NCBI RefSeq assembly: GCF_014192275.1
Contig: NZ_JACHXR010000001.1
Location: forward strand, 124,001 to 188,000
Origin: Halomonas stenophila
GTDB taxonomy: Bacteria; Pseudomonadota; Gammaproteobacteria; Pseudomonadales; Halomonadaceae
DNA length: 64,000 bases
Direction: 5' to 3'
Part shown: one piece after another, positions 18,609 through 27,526 of the stretch
How positions within the stretch are numbered: the stretch's first letter is position 1
Layout: every line of letters starts with the position of its first letter
Made by a program: the position numbers and the translations under genes
Notes under the pieces: generated by a model
Databases searched by the model: none
Told to the model about the DNA's origin: nothing
Seen by the model: only the letters and a program-made list of their open reading frames with translations

Positions 18609-20680
18609 GACACCTCCTGGTGGACGGGACGTTCGGGATGGGTGGTGAACGCGCCGCTCGCGCTCGGCGTGGTCGGGGTCTCGTCATCGAAGCGGAAGCT
18701 CAGCAGGGTGATGTCGTCACGCTGGGGCAGCTCGCCGCGGTAACGGTCGAGGGCCTCGCCGAAGGCCTCGACCTGGCGGTGCAGCGGGTCGTTGGCATGG
18801 CGCCTGAGCATCGCCTCGAAGCGAGTGTGGCCGAAGCCGAAGCCGTATTCACCGCCGGCCTGGTCGAGGAAGCCGTCGGTGGCCAGGGTGTAGGTCCAGC
18901 CCCGGTGCAGGGGCATATCCTGGTTTTCATAGGTCATGGCGCGCTTGTCGCCCAGGGCGCGCTTGCCGCCGGCCTGGACCTCGAGTCGGTCGCCGTCGCT
19001 GGCATACAGCGACATCTTGGCGCCGGCGAAGGTCAGCCGGCCGGCCCCGGGATCCACCCAGACCAGGCCCATGTCCATGTTGGTGGCGATCGAGCGGGGC
19101 AGGGTGTCCTTGTGCAGGGTGCTGCGGTTCTGGCGGTCCGTCTCGTTGAGGATGGCGGCGGGATCGTCGGCGCCGACATGAAGGATGGCATTGTCGATGA
19201 TGGCCCGGGCCAGCATGGTCATCAGCGATCCCGGCACCCCATGGCCGGCACAGTCGATGACCCCCATCAGCCAGCCGCGTTCGGTGGCACGGAACACGTA
19301 GAAGTCGCCGCCCACCACATCCCGGGGTCGCCACATGATCGCGTGATGACGGGGCAGGTGATCCTGCAGTTGGCGGCTGGGCAGGATCGCGCGCTGGATG
19401 ATGCTGGCGTATTCCAGGGAGGCATCGATCTGGCGGCGGGCCCGGGCCATCTCGGCGTTGGTCTGCTCCAGGTCCCGGGTGCGCTGACGCACCTTGTCCT
19501 CCAGGTCCTGGGTATGGCGCTCGACCTGACGTGCCATGTGCGAGAAGTCCCGTGAGAGCTCGCCGATCTCGTCGCCGCGCTCGGTGGGCAGGGCATGGTC
19601 GAAATCGCCGCCGGCGATGGCCCGGGCAGACTGCTGGAGGCGCCGCAGCGGGCCGAGGATCAGGCGTTCGATACCGAAGGCGAAGCCGGCCATCAGGATG
19701 ACCAGGATCAGGGTCAGGGCAATGACCAGTGACCACAGCCAGCGGTTCTCGAGGATCGGGGCCGCGTCCAGGTCCAGGGCGGTGACCAGCAACCATTTTA
19801 ACTCCGGGATATAGCCGACGCTGAGCAGGCGGGGTTCGCCCTCCAGGGTGGCCTCCAGGCTGTGGACCTGGCCGGGACGGCGCATGGCCGCCTGCATGGC
19901 CGAGCTCAGTCGTTCGCGTTGGGACTCGTCCCCGAGCATCGACGGCAGGCGTTGTGCCTCGCCCGCCTCGAGGGCGTCGGCCCCGGAGTTGAAGGCCAGT
20001 CGCCGGCGCTCGGGGTGAGCCTGGAGATCGCCCCGGGGGTTGACGATCATCGGCGTCAGGCCGGGGGTGTCGTCACGGAGGAAGCGATCGAGGAAGCGGG
20101 TCAGGTCGAGGGCGCCGCCGGCAAGCCCCAGGACACGACCGTCGTGCCGGATCTTGACGTTGAACCAGACCTTGGCCAGGCCGAGCTTCTGGTCCACGTT
20201 GACGTTGATGTTGTAGGCCCCGGTGCTGTCCATGGTCGAGAAATACCAGGTGTCGTCGGGATCCTCGGGGGAGAGCCGGTAGCGGGGCGAGTGGCTCTCG
20301 GCTCGCGTGCCGTCGTTGAAGTAGTAGTCACCGGTGGCGTGGTGAATCACGAAGTAGGCATCGCCGCTGAACTGCCAGCGAAAGCCCTCCGCCTCGCGGA
20401 AGAAGCGCTCGCGCTTGACGGGATCCTCGGGGGCCAGGAGCCACTCCCGGGTCACCACCGAGTCGGCGAGGCGGCGTGACAGCGCCAGCTCCCGGGAGAC
20501 GGGGGTGAGGATCTTCTGCATGTGCAGCAGAGTGTACTGCTCGGCATAGCCGCTGGCGAAGTGGCGTCGGACATCGTCGATCGCCTGCCAGCCGATCAGC
20601 AGTGCCGGCACCAGCGCGAGCAGGCAGGCGATCAGCAGCGTCACGGTGGACTTGCTGCGTAGTCCCCAGGGGTTGGCCAT
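18596..20680 (-). CDS. siaA: membrane PP2C/SpoIIE-type phosphatase with HAMP, SiaA-type sensor
   Basis: Sensor phosphatase of the Sia module, 694 residues. Membrane helix 1 is at about 12-31 and is followed by a periplasmic sensing domain to about 305. Membrane helix 2 is near 312-335, followed by HAMP (ILGPLRRLQQSARAIAGGDF), a coiled coil and a C-terminal PP2C/SpoIIE phosphatase domain. Metal-site motifs are RPRDVVGGDFYVF, VIDCAGHGVPGSLMTML and ATDGFLDQAGG. The start at 20680 has AAGGAAG upstream. Predicted job: sense an extracellular cue and dephosphorylate SiaC, raising c-di-GMP. First gene of siaABCD. Confidence 0.92.
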   Translation of the reverse strand: MANPWGLRSKSTVTLLIACLLALVPALLIGWQAIDDVRRHFASGYAEQYTLLHMQKILTPVSRELALSRRLADSVVTREWLLAPEDPVKRERFFREAEGFRWQFSGDAYFVIHHATGDYYFNDGTRAESHSPRYRLSPEDPDDTWYFSTMDSTGAYNINVNVDQKLGLAKVWFNVKIRHDGRVLGLAGGALDLTRFLDRFLRDDTPGLTPMIVNPRGDLQAHPERRRLAFNSGADALEAGEAQRLPSMLGDESQRERLSSAMQAAMRRPGQVHSLEATLEGEPRLLSVGYIPELKWLLVTALDLDAAPILENRWLWSLVIALTLILVILMAGFAFGIERLILGPLRRLQQSARAIAGGDFDHALPTERGDEIGELSRDFSHMARQVERHTQDLEDKVRQRTRDLEQTNAEMARARRQIDASLEYASIIQRAILPSRQLQDHLPRHHAIMWRPRDVVGGDFYVFRATERGWLMGVIDCAGHGVPGSLMTMLARAIIDNAILHVGADDPAAILNETDRQNRSTLHKDTLPRSIATNMDMGLVWVDPGAGRLTFAGAKMSLYASDGDRLEVQAGGKRALGDKRAMTYENQDMPLHRGWTYTLATDGFLDQAGGEYGFGFGHTRFEAMLRRHANDPLHRQVEAFGEALDRYRGELPQRDDITLLSFRFDDETPTTPSASGAFTTHPERPVHQEVSWTC

Positions 20681-20806
20681 GGGCAGCTTCCTTGGCGTCG
20701 TCCCGCTTGTGTCGCTCGGGACGGACTAGTTTTGTAATGAATTGTGACTACTATGGCACATACCGAAGTGTAGTGTATTAACGGCCAGGGGACGTGCGAG
20801 CAGGAC

Positions 20807-20834
20807 GACCGGGGAGACCCAGGGTGCCCCGGTC
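20807..20834 (-). terminator. hairpin after the first beta-helix gene
   Basis: GACCGGGG and CCCCGGTC form an eight-pair stem with a 12-base loop, 12 bases after the stop at 20846. There is no T-run, so terminator activity is uncertain and read-through into siaABCD is possible. Confidence 0.45.
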
Positions 20835-20845
20835 GGCTCGCGAAC

Positions 20846-23038
20846 TCAGCCGGCGACTTCCTCGATCGCGGTGTTGCCCAGCCCGAGGACCTGGACGTCC
20901 AGGGCGTGGCCTGCCGCGTCCTCGGCGGTCATCTCGGCGGGCGGCGTGTCCTCGCCGTAGGCCTTGAAGGCGAAGCGCCAGGCCTCGCCGGGGGCGAGGG
21001 TGAGATCGCTGTCGTCCCGGACCCGGTAGCCCCCGTCCCCGCCGGTGAGATCGCCATTCCACAGGGTGTCGATCTGGGCGGGCAGCATGAAGCCCAGTTC
21101 CGGGTCGATGATGTCGTCATCGGAGACGTTCTCGACGAAGACCTCGGCGACATGGCCCGAGGACCACTGGCTGGTGATATTGCCGGTGACCAGCAGCTCG
21201 GCGTCGTCATCCAGCAGGGCGGGGGTCGCTCCCCCCTTGCCGAGGATCTCCAGGGGCTGACCGTTCTCGTCCCGGGCTGCGAGGTTGGCCGGTGCGGAGT
21301 CGTCCCCGTAGGCCTTGAAGGCGAAGCGCCAGCTGTTCCCCGGGGCTAGGGTAAGGTCACTGTCGTCCCGCACCCAGTAGCGGTCGGCATCACGGGTGAC
21401 ATCGCCGTTCCACAGGGTGTCGAGGTCGGCGGCCAGGTCGAAACCGACCTCGGGATTGATGATGTCGGCATCGGAAACATTCTCGACGAACACTTCCGCG
21501 ACATAGCCTGAGGACCAACTGCTGGTGACATTGCTGGTGACCTTCAACGCCGGGTCGTCGCCGCCACCGCTGAGGATCTCCTCGGGGCTGGGCATCGCCA
21601 GCGGCGAGGCGCGGAAGGTATTGCCCGAGGTCAGGTGCAGGGTGATGCCGTCGCCGAACACCGCGAACTCCATGTCGGTCAGGGTGTCCTGGCTGCCCTG
21701 GCCGGTGATGATGACGCCGTTCTCGCTTTCGCTGATCTCGTGGTCGGCGAAGTCGCCGGTGTAGCGCGCGGTATCGACGCCCAGGCCGCCTTCGAGCCGG
21801 TCGGTACCGTCGTACCAGTCGTCGCCGGGCCCGCTCTGGAGGAGGTCGTCGCCGGCACCGCCCAGCAGCACGTCGTGACCCAGGCCGCCATTCAGGTAGA
21901 CGCCGTCGTCGGAGCCCTGGACCTCGTCATCCCGGCGCGAGCCGATCAGGTAGTCGAACACCACCTCGTTGGCCTCGGGATCGGTGGGTGCCCCGAAGCT
22001 CACGCCCCCCTCGTTGACATACAGCGCCGATGACAGGGCATCGGCTTCCGGGTCCCGCTCCGAGCGCAGGACCCGGACACTGTTGTCGTGATCCCGGCCG
22101 CCGTGGAAGTTGACATCGCGATCGGTGAAGGCAATCTCGGCCTCGTTGCCCACCGAGGAACGCCAGGAGGCGAAGACCAGGCTGTGGCGCATGCCACTGT
22201 CCTCGAGGCCGGTGAACTGGCCATCGTAGCTCTCGTGCAGCTCAAAGGCGTAGCCATTGCCGCCACTGCCCTTGTTGAAGGCGCCGTGGGCCTCGAGATC
22301 CTCGGCGACGGGGTCGAGGGTCCGGGAGAAGCGGAAGGCCGTGGAGGGGCCGTCATTCACCTGGATGTCGGAGAGCCGGGTATCCGTGGTGCCGGTCAGC
22401 AGGACGGCGTTGAAACCGGTCAACTCGTCCAGGGTGTTCTCGAAGGTACCGGGGGCGGGGGTACCCAGCGTGAAGTCGACACTGAAGCCCTCGAGGGTGA
22501 CGTTGTCCACGGTCTCCATGCGGGCGACCTGGGTCTTGCCGGCTTCGAAGTCGAAGGGGACGCCGCGATCGAGGGTGATGGTGTCCCCCTCGATCGACTC
22601 GACTCTGGCCATGCTGGTGCGCAGCTCGGCGTATTGCACCTTGCGCCAGGAAGTGTCGCCGATCGCGTCGAAGAAGGCGTCGTCATTGTCCTGCCAGATG
22701 CGCAGGGTGTCGCCGGCCTGGAGGTCGTGGCCGTCCGCGAGGGTCAGCTGGCGGGTGCCCTCGCTGACATCGGCGGCGAGTTCCCCCGTGTAGGTCTTCT
22801 CCGTCCCGTCGAGCCGGATGGCGTAGTCGTTGCTCGACAGGGCCCAGTCACTGAGGGTCAGCACCGTCTCGCCGGCACCGGCGCCGATCAGGGAGATATC
22901 GGAGCGCGAGATGAGCAGGGCATCGTCGAGCTCGTAGTGGCCGGCGGCGAGGTGCAGGGTGGCCCCACTCGGCGCCTCGTCGATCAGGGCCTGCAGATCG
23001 TCGGCGGTGATCGAGGGATCGATATCGATGGTGGTCAT
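20846..23038 (-). CDS. secreted beta-helix protein with RTX repeats and two CBM2-like modules
   Basis: A 730-residue protein with no Sec signal. Residues 1-365 look like a right-handed parallel beta-helix: repeated short turns, opening like pectate-lyase/epimerase folds, and conserved ELHESYDGQ, GMRHSLVFASWRSS and FHGGRDHDNSVRV. Residues 374-424 hold RTX-like calcium repeats (GGLGHDVLLGGAGDD). Two modules at about 497-580 and 613-697 carry CBM2-like features (WSSGYVAEVFVENVSD, TLWNGD, LAPG, WRFAFKAYG). The last 19 residues (LDVQVLGLGNTAIEEVAG) match its paralog and may be the type I secretion signal. The likely role is polysaccharide binding or modification outside the cell. Lyase, epimerase and purely structural roles cannot be told apart. 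Confidence 0.82.
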   Translation of the reverse strand: MTTIDIDPSITADDLQALIDEAPSGATLHLAAGHYELDDALLISRSDISLIGAGAGETVLTLSDWALSSNDYAIRLDGTEKTYTGELAADVSEGTRQLTLADGHDLQAGDTLRIWQDNDDAFFDAIGDTSWRKVQYAELRTSMARVESIEGDTITLDRGVPFDFEAGKTQVARMETVDNVTLEGFSVDFTLGTPAPGTFENTLDELTGFNAVLLTGTTDTRLSDIQVNDGPSTAFRFSRTLDPVAEDLEAHGAFNKGSGGNGYAFELHESYDGQFTGLEDSGMRHSLVFASWRSSVGNEAEIAFTDRDVNFHGGRDHDNSVRVLRSERDPEADALSSALYVNEGGVSFGAPTDPEANEVVFDYLIGSRRDDEVQGSDDGVYLNGGLGHDVLLGGAGDDLLQSGPGDDWYDGTDRLEGGLGVDTARYTGDFADHEISESENGVIITGQGSQDTLTDMEFAVFGDGITLHLTSGNTFRASPLAMPSPEEILSGGGDDPALKVTSNVTSSWSSGYVAEVFVENVSDADIINPEVGFDLAADLDTLWNGDVTRDADRYWVRDDSDLTLAPGNSWRFAFKAYGDDSAPANLAARDENGQPLEILGKGGATPALLDDDAELLVTGNITSQWSSGHVAEVFVENVSDDDIIDPELGFMLPAQIDTLWNGDLTGGDGGYRVRDDSDLTLAPGEAWRFAFKAYGEDTPPAEMTAEDAAGHALDVQVLGLGNTAIEEVAG

Positions 23039-23378
23039 GGGGACTGCCCTCCAGAAGCGCCTTGAATGTCGACACTGTGGTCATGTCGAGCCAGGTGATG
23101 TGGCGGTCCGGGCCGTCATGGCCCTCACTGGACACGCCGTGGCGTGGTCGGCGCCGTATCGCGTCTGATACCCACGACCGCCGTCCTTCTGCCGCCACGA
23201 TGGCTGCGAATCCTAACTAGAGTTGTCGGTCAAGTAAAAACGGCCTCGCACCCTTCCGATGGGCGGGGTTGCGGGCATTTTTTGCGGCCATTTCCGGCGA
23301 TAACCCGGCCATGTTCTGTAAGGAATTGATGTGCGGGGGATTTGGAGAGCCAATGAAATGACATTAGGATTATTTCAT

Positions 23379-23406
23379 TAAATAGTTTGCATATCTCCTG
23401 TAACAA
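23379..23406 (-). promoter_or_regulatory. possible promoter for the 730-residue beta-helix gene
   Basis: Minus strand: TTGTTA, 16-base spacer, TATTTA, inside the most AT-rich segment of the gap. Each box has two mismatches to sigma-70 consensus. Confidence 0.35.
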
Positions 23407-23530
23407 TGAATCTTGATTTATAGTAAAAAAGTATGAATATCCCGCCTGGCGACCCTGTCCGCTTTCCTGTCGTGACCGGTCTGGGGCGGGTGGGGCATCC
23501 CGGCTGACGCCATCGGGCGACAGGGCACGA

Positions 23531-23556
23531 AAAAGGGCACCCCGGGGGTGCCCTTA
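23531..23556 (-). terminator. intrinsic terminator of the 623-residue beta-helix gene
   Basis: AAGGGCACCC and GGGTGCCCTT hairpin, with a run of five T residues when read on the minus strand, 29 bases after the stop at 23585. It makes the two beta-helix genes separate transcription units. Confidence 0.85.
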
Positions 23557-23584
23557 CATCACCGCAGACGTCGCGCAGCCGGCC

Positions 23585-25456
23585 TCAGGCGGCGACTTCC
23601 TCGATCGCAGTGTTGCCCAATCCGAGAACCTGCACGTCCAGGGATTGGCCCTGCGAATCGCTGGCCGTCATCTCCTCGGGCAGCGTGCCGTCGTCGCCAC
23701 TGGCCTCGAAGGCGAACCGCCAGGCCTCGCCCGGGACGAGGGTGTTGGCGTTGTCGTCCTGGACCCGATAGCCGTCCGTCCCTCCGGCGAGGTCGCCGTT
23801 CCACAGGGTGTCGATCTCGGCGGGCAGGTCGAAACCGAGCTCCGGGTCGACGATATCGTCATCGGAGACGTTCTCGACGAAGACCTCGGCCACGTAGCCA
23901 TCGGACCAGTCGCTCGTGACGTTGCCGGTGACCAGCAGCTCGGCATCGTCGTCCAGCAGCGCCGGCGTCTCGCCGTCGCCGGCGAGGATCGCCTCGGCGT
24001 CAGGTGTTTCGAGGGCCGTGCCGGCGAAGGCGTTGCCCGAGGCCAGGTGCAGGGTGGTGCCGTCGCCGAAGACCGCGAACTCCATGTCCACCAGGGTGTC
24101 CTCGCTGCCCTGGCCGGTCACCACGGGGCCGTCCTCGGTAAAGGCGATCTCGTGGGCGGAAAAGTCGCCCGTGTAGCGCGCGGTATCGACGCCCTGGCCA
24201 CCGTCGAGCCGGTCGGTGCCGTCATACCAGTCAGCGCCCGGCCCGCCCTGGAGGATGTCGTCGCCGGCACCGCCCAGCAGCACGTCGTGACCCAGGCCGC
24301 CATCCAGGTAGACGCCGTCGTCCGAGCCCTGGATCTCGTCTTCGCGGCGCGAGCCGAGGACGTAGTCGAAGCTCACCCGGTTGGCCTCGGCGTCGGTGGG
24401 GGCGCCGAAGCTCTCGCCGTCCTCGTTGACATACAGGGTCGGCGACAGCTCGTCGGCCTCCGGGTCCCGTTCCGAGCGCAGGACACGGACGCTGTTGTCA
24501 TGATCGCGCCCGCCGTGGAAGTTGATGTCACGGGTGGTGGACGCCACCTCGACGTCGTTGCCCACCGAGGAGCGCCAGGAGGCGAAGACCAGGCCATGGC
24601 GCATGCCGCTGTCCTCGAGGCCGGCAAGCTGGCCGTCGTAGCTCTCGTGCAGCTCGTAGGCGTAGCCGTTGCCGCCGCTGCCCTTGTTGAAGGCACCGTG
24701 GGCCTGCAGGTCGTCGGCCTGGAGGTCCATGGCCCGGGAGAAGCGGAAGGCCGTGGACGGGCCATCGTCGACCCGGATGTCCTCGAGATCGCTGTTCACC
24801 GTACCTTCCAGGTGCACCGCACGATAGTCGGTCAGGTCGTCCTTGGTGTTCGAGAACTCGCCGGCGTCGGCCTCGCCGAGCTCGAAGTCGACGCTGAAGC
24901 CCTTCAGGCCGACGTTATCCACCGTGTCGAGTTTCTCCACCTCGGCCTTTCCCGACTGGAAATCGAAGCGGACGCCGCGATCGAGGGTGATCTCGTTGCC
25001 CTCGACGCCGGTGATCTTGGCCATGCTGGTACGCAGTTCCGCGTGCTCCGCCTTGCGCCACGAGCTGTCACCGATCGCGTCAAGGAAGGCGTCGTCGTTG
25101 TCCTGCCAGACCCGGATGGTGTCGCCGACGGCCAGTTCCTGGGTGCCATCCAGTGTCAGGCGGCGAGCACCCACCCCCGCATCGGCGGCGAGTTCCCCGA
25201 GGTCGGTGTTCTCGCTGCCATCCACGTGAATCGCGTGGTCATCATTTCGCGACAGGGCCGTATCGGTGAAGGTCAGGCGTGTGTCGCCGCTCCCCGCGCC
25301 AACCAGGGAGACATCGGAGCGGTCGATGGTGATGGCATCGTCGAATTCGAACTCGCCGGCGGCGAGTTTCACGGTGCTGCCAGGGGCGGCATCCCGTATC
25401 AATGTCTCGAGTTCATCGGCACTGATGTCTGTGCCAACCTCGATGGTTGAGCTCAT
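23585..25456 (-). CDS. secreted beta-helix protein with RTX repeats and one CBM2-like module
   Basis: A 623-residue paralog of the neighbouring 730-residue protein, with the same order of parts: beta-helix (about 1-370), RTX-like repeats (GGLGHDVLLGGAGDDILQGGPG), a linker and a single CBM2-like module (WSDGYVAEVFVENVSDDDI, TLWNGDLAGG). The last residues LDVQVLGLGNTAIEEVAA are nearly identical to the paralog. It has no N-terminal signal peptide, as expected for a type I substrate. The start at 25456 has AAAGGAG upstream. It differs from its neighbour mainly by having one C-terminal module rather than two. It is divergent from the ABC exporter, the usual place for a type I substrate. Confidence 0.82.
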   Translation of the reverse strand: MSSTIEVGTDISADELETLIRDAAPGSTVKLAAGEFEFDDAITIDRSDVSLVGAGSGDTRLTFTDTALSRNDDHAIHVDGSENTDLGELAADAGVGARRLTLDGTQELAVGDTIRVWQDNDDAFLDAIGDSSWRKAEHAELRTSMAKITGVEGNEITLDRGVRFDFQSGKAEVEKLDTVDNVGLKGFSVDFELGEADAGEFSNTKDDLTDYRAVHLEGTVNSDLEDIRVDDGPSTAFRFSRAMDLQADDLQAHGAFNKGSGGNGYAYELHESYDGQLAGLEDSGMRHGLVFASWRSSVGNDVEVASTTRDINFHGGRDHDNSVRVLRSERDPEADELSPTLYVNEDGESFGAPTDAEANRVSFDYVLGSRREDEIQGSDDGVYLDGGLGHDVLLGGAGDDILQGGPGADWYDGTDRLDGGQGVDTARYTGDFSAHEIAFTEDGPVVTGQGSEDTLVDMEFAVFGDGTTLHLASGNAFAGTALETPDAEAILAGDGETPALLDDDAELLVTGNVTSDWSDGYVAEVFVENVSDDDIVDPELGFDLPAEIDTLWNGDLAGGTDGYRVQDDNANTLVPGEAWRFAFEASGDDGTLPEEMTASDSQGQSLDVQVLGLGNTAIEEVAA

Positions 25457-25789
25457 TAAAGGTCTCCTTTTTGTCTAAATTTTGCGACACCTGGCTTGGC
25501 CACTGCCATCCGATCGGCACGATGATTTCGGCGATAATTCGGCACGAAACTGTCGTTGATCAGAGACGGTCATTATAGGTTGATGAAGGGCAGGGTGGCA
25601 GGTATGGTGCCGATCGTTCCGTGATAAGACACGGCTTTTTTAGTGTTCTATATGGCATTGAGGGGCGTCAACGGCGCGCGGGCAATGGCCTGGATCGTTC
25701 GCTGATGTCGATCGACAATCGGCTTATCTGAAGCAGGGAGGCAGGGCAGGGCTCCGGGCCGAGGGGGCTCTGCATTCCGGATATGCATT
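25457..25789. other. divergent control region between beta-helix gene and exporter genes
   Basis: A 333-base gap. A perfect TATAAT on the minus strand (25577-25572) may be the -10 box of the beta-helix gene; its -35 is poor. On the plus strand, CCGTG-ATAAGA-CACGG followed by TTTTTT (25619-25641) looks like a small intrinsic terminator within what would be the exporter leader. No protein-coding gene is seen. Confidence 0.5.
25619..25641 (+). terminator. terminator-like hairpin in the exporter leader
   Basis: A five-pair stem, six-base loop and a run of six T residues. No plus-strand gene lies immediately before it, so it could be an attenuator of the exporter operon or the end of a small RNA. 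The stem is short. Confidence 0.35.
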
Positions 25790-27526
25790 ATGGCGTCTGA
25801 CTCGAACACCACACCGCACCACGCGCTGACCGCCTGTCGGGGCTCCCTGCTCTGGGTGGCCGGGTTCAGCCTGTGTCTCAACCTGCTGATGCTGACGCCG
25901 GCCCTGTACATGCTCCAGGTCTACGACCGCGTGATCACCACCGGCAGCGAGGAGACCCTGCTGATGCTGACCCTGGTCGTGGTCTTCCTGTTCATGGTGG
26001 TCGGCGGCCTCGAATGGGTGCGGGCGGGCATCCTGGTGCGCCTCGGCAACCGCTTCGATGCCTGGGTCAGCGAGCCCCTGCATGCGGCGATGTTCCGGCG
26101 TGGCCTGCGCCACGCGGCGGGGCAATCCGCCTGGCCGCTGGACGACCTCGCGACCCTTCGCCAGGGACTGGCCGGGGGGGGGCTGCTGGCCTTCTTCGAT
26201 GTCGTCTGGGTGCCTGTCTATCTCGGCCTGCTGTACCTGTTCGATCCCTGGTTCGGGGGCTTTGCCAGCCTCGCCGGTGTCATTTTGCTGGCGCTGGTGG
26301 TGGCCAGCGAGAAGGCCACTCGAGGGCTGCTGGACGAGGCGGGGCGCGAGCAGAGCGGGGCCCGGGAACTGGCCGCCGGTAATCTGCGCAATGCCGAGGC
26401 CCTCGACGCCATGGGCATGCTGTCGAGCATCGCCGGACGTTGGCTGACGCGTCATCGGGGCGGTCTATGGATGCAGTCGCGGGCCAGCGACCGGGCCGCG
26501 ATGCTGTCGAGCCTGACCCGGGCCCTGCGCCTGCTGCTGCAGTCGCTGATCCTGGGGCTCGGTGCCCTGCTGGTGCTCGAGGAGCGTATCACCCCGGGGA
26601 TGATGATCGCCGGGTCGATCCTGCTGGGACGCGTGCTGTCCCCCGTGGATCAGCTGGTCGGCAGCTGGCGCGGCATCGTCGGGGCGCGGGCCGCCTATCG
26701 TCGCCTCGAAGCGCTGTTTCGCGAGCAGCCGCCCTCGCCCCCGGCCATGTCACTGCCCCGCCCCGAGGGCCGGCTGGCCCTGGAGAACGTCACGGCCGGG
26801 GCGCCGGGTGGGGCTCGCCCCATCGTGGCCGGCATTGACCTGCGCCTCGAGCCGGGCGAGCAGGTCGGCATCATCGGTCCCAGCGCCTCGGGCAAGTCGA
26901 CCCTGGCGCGGCTGGTGCTGGGGGTCTGGCCGGCCTGGGACGGCTGCGTGCGCCTGGATGGGGCGGATATCGCGCGCTGGGATCGCGAGGCGCTGGGCCC
27001 CCACCTCGGCTACCTGCCCCAGGACGTCGAGCTGTTCAGTGGCACCATCGGCGAGAACATCGCCCGCTTTGCTACGGTCGACAGCGACAAGGTCATCGAG
27101 GCCGCCCGTCGTGCCGGCGTGCACGAGATGATCCTGCGGCTTCCCGATGGCTATGACACCCGCATCGAGGCGAGTGGCGGCGTGCTCTCCGCCGGCCAGC
27201 GCCAGCGCATCGGCCTGGCCCGCGCGCTCTACGCCAAGCCCGCCCTGGTCTTCCTGGACGAGCCCAACAGCAACCTCGATCATCGCGGCGAGCAGGCCCT
27301 CGCCCACGCCATGGGCGCCCTGCGGGAGGAGGGCGTCACCCTGCTGGTCATCAGCCACCGCACGGGTGTGCTGCGCGGGGTCGACCGCCTGCTGGTGCTG
27401 GAGAGTGGGCGGGTCCGGCTGTTCGGCCCGCGCGATCGCGTGCTGGCGCGGATGGCGGGCCGCGATAGCGAGGCAGGGGCCGGCAAGGTGGCCCGTCGTC
27501 GGACCAGCGATTCGGAGGCACCATGA
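25790..27526 (+). CDS. type I secretion ABC transporter, PrtD family
   Basis: Inner-membrane permease-ATPase of a type I secretion system, 578 residues, the length of the PrtD/HasD subfamily. It has no N-terminal C39 peptidase. Membrane helices fill about 20-300 (LTPALYMLQVYDRVITTGSEETLLML is classic for the family and is split here by residue position 35-60). The ATPase domain shows Walker A GPSASGKST, signature LSAGQRQR, Walker B ALVFLDEPNSNLD and H-loop ISHR; LSAGQ in place of LSGGQ is normal for PrtD proteins. The ribosome site is weak. The stop overlaps the adaptor start (ATGA). The adjacent divergent beta-helix/RTX genes are its likely cargo. No outer-membrane TolC partner is in the window. 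Confidence 0.92.
   Translation: MASDSNTTPHHALTACRGSLLWVAGFSLCLNLLMLTPALYMLQVYDRVITTGSEETLLMLTLVVVFLFMVVGGLEWVRAGILVRLGNRFDAWVSEPLHAAMFRRGLRHAAGQSAWPLDDLATLRQGLAGGGLLAFFDVVWVPVYLGLLYLFDPWFGGFASLAGVILLALVVASEKATRGLLDEAGREQSGARELAAGNLRNAEALDAMGMLSSIAGRWLTRHRGGLWMQSRASDRAAMLSSLTRALRLLLQSLILGLGALLVLEERITPGMMIAGSILLGRVLSPVDQLVGSWRGIVGARAAYRRLEALFREQPPSPPAMSLPRPEGRLALENVTAGAPGGARPIVAGIDLRLEPGEQVGIIGPSASGKSTLARLVLGVWPAWDGCVRLDGADIARWDREALGPHLGYLPQDVELFSGTIGENIARFATVDSDKVIEAARRAGVHEMILRLPDGYDTRIEASGGVLSAGQRQRIGLARALYAKPALVFLDEPNSNLDHRGEQALAHAMGALREEGVTLLVISHRTGVLRGVDRLLVLESGRVRLFGPRDRVLARMAGRDSEAGAGKVARRRTSDSEAP

Larger units (their letters stand above)
23039..23584. other. intergenic region between the two beta-helix genes
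   Basis: No gene is seen. The part 23325-23450 is strikingly AT-rich for this genome. A possible minus-strand promoter for the downstream beta-helix gene is TTGTTA (23406-23401), a 16-base spacer and TATTTA (23384-23379), which would give a long leader of about 340 bases. The right end holds the terminator of the upstream paralog. Confidence 0.5.

Noticed and set aside
20846-25456. Beta-helix proteins as haemolysin-type toxins
   Set aside because: The RTX repeats are few and there are no pore-forming or acyltransferase-linked features; polysaccharide-binding modules dominate.
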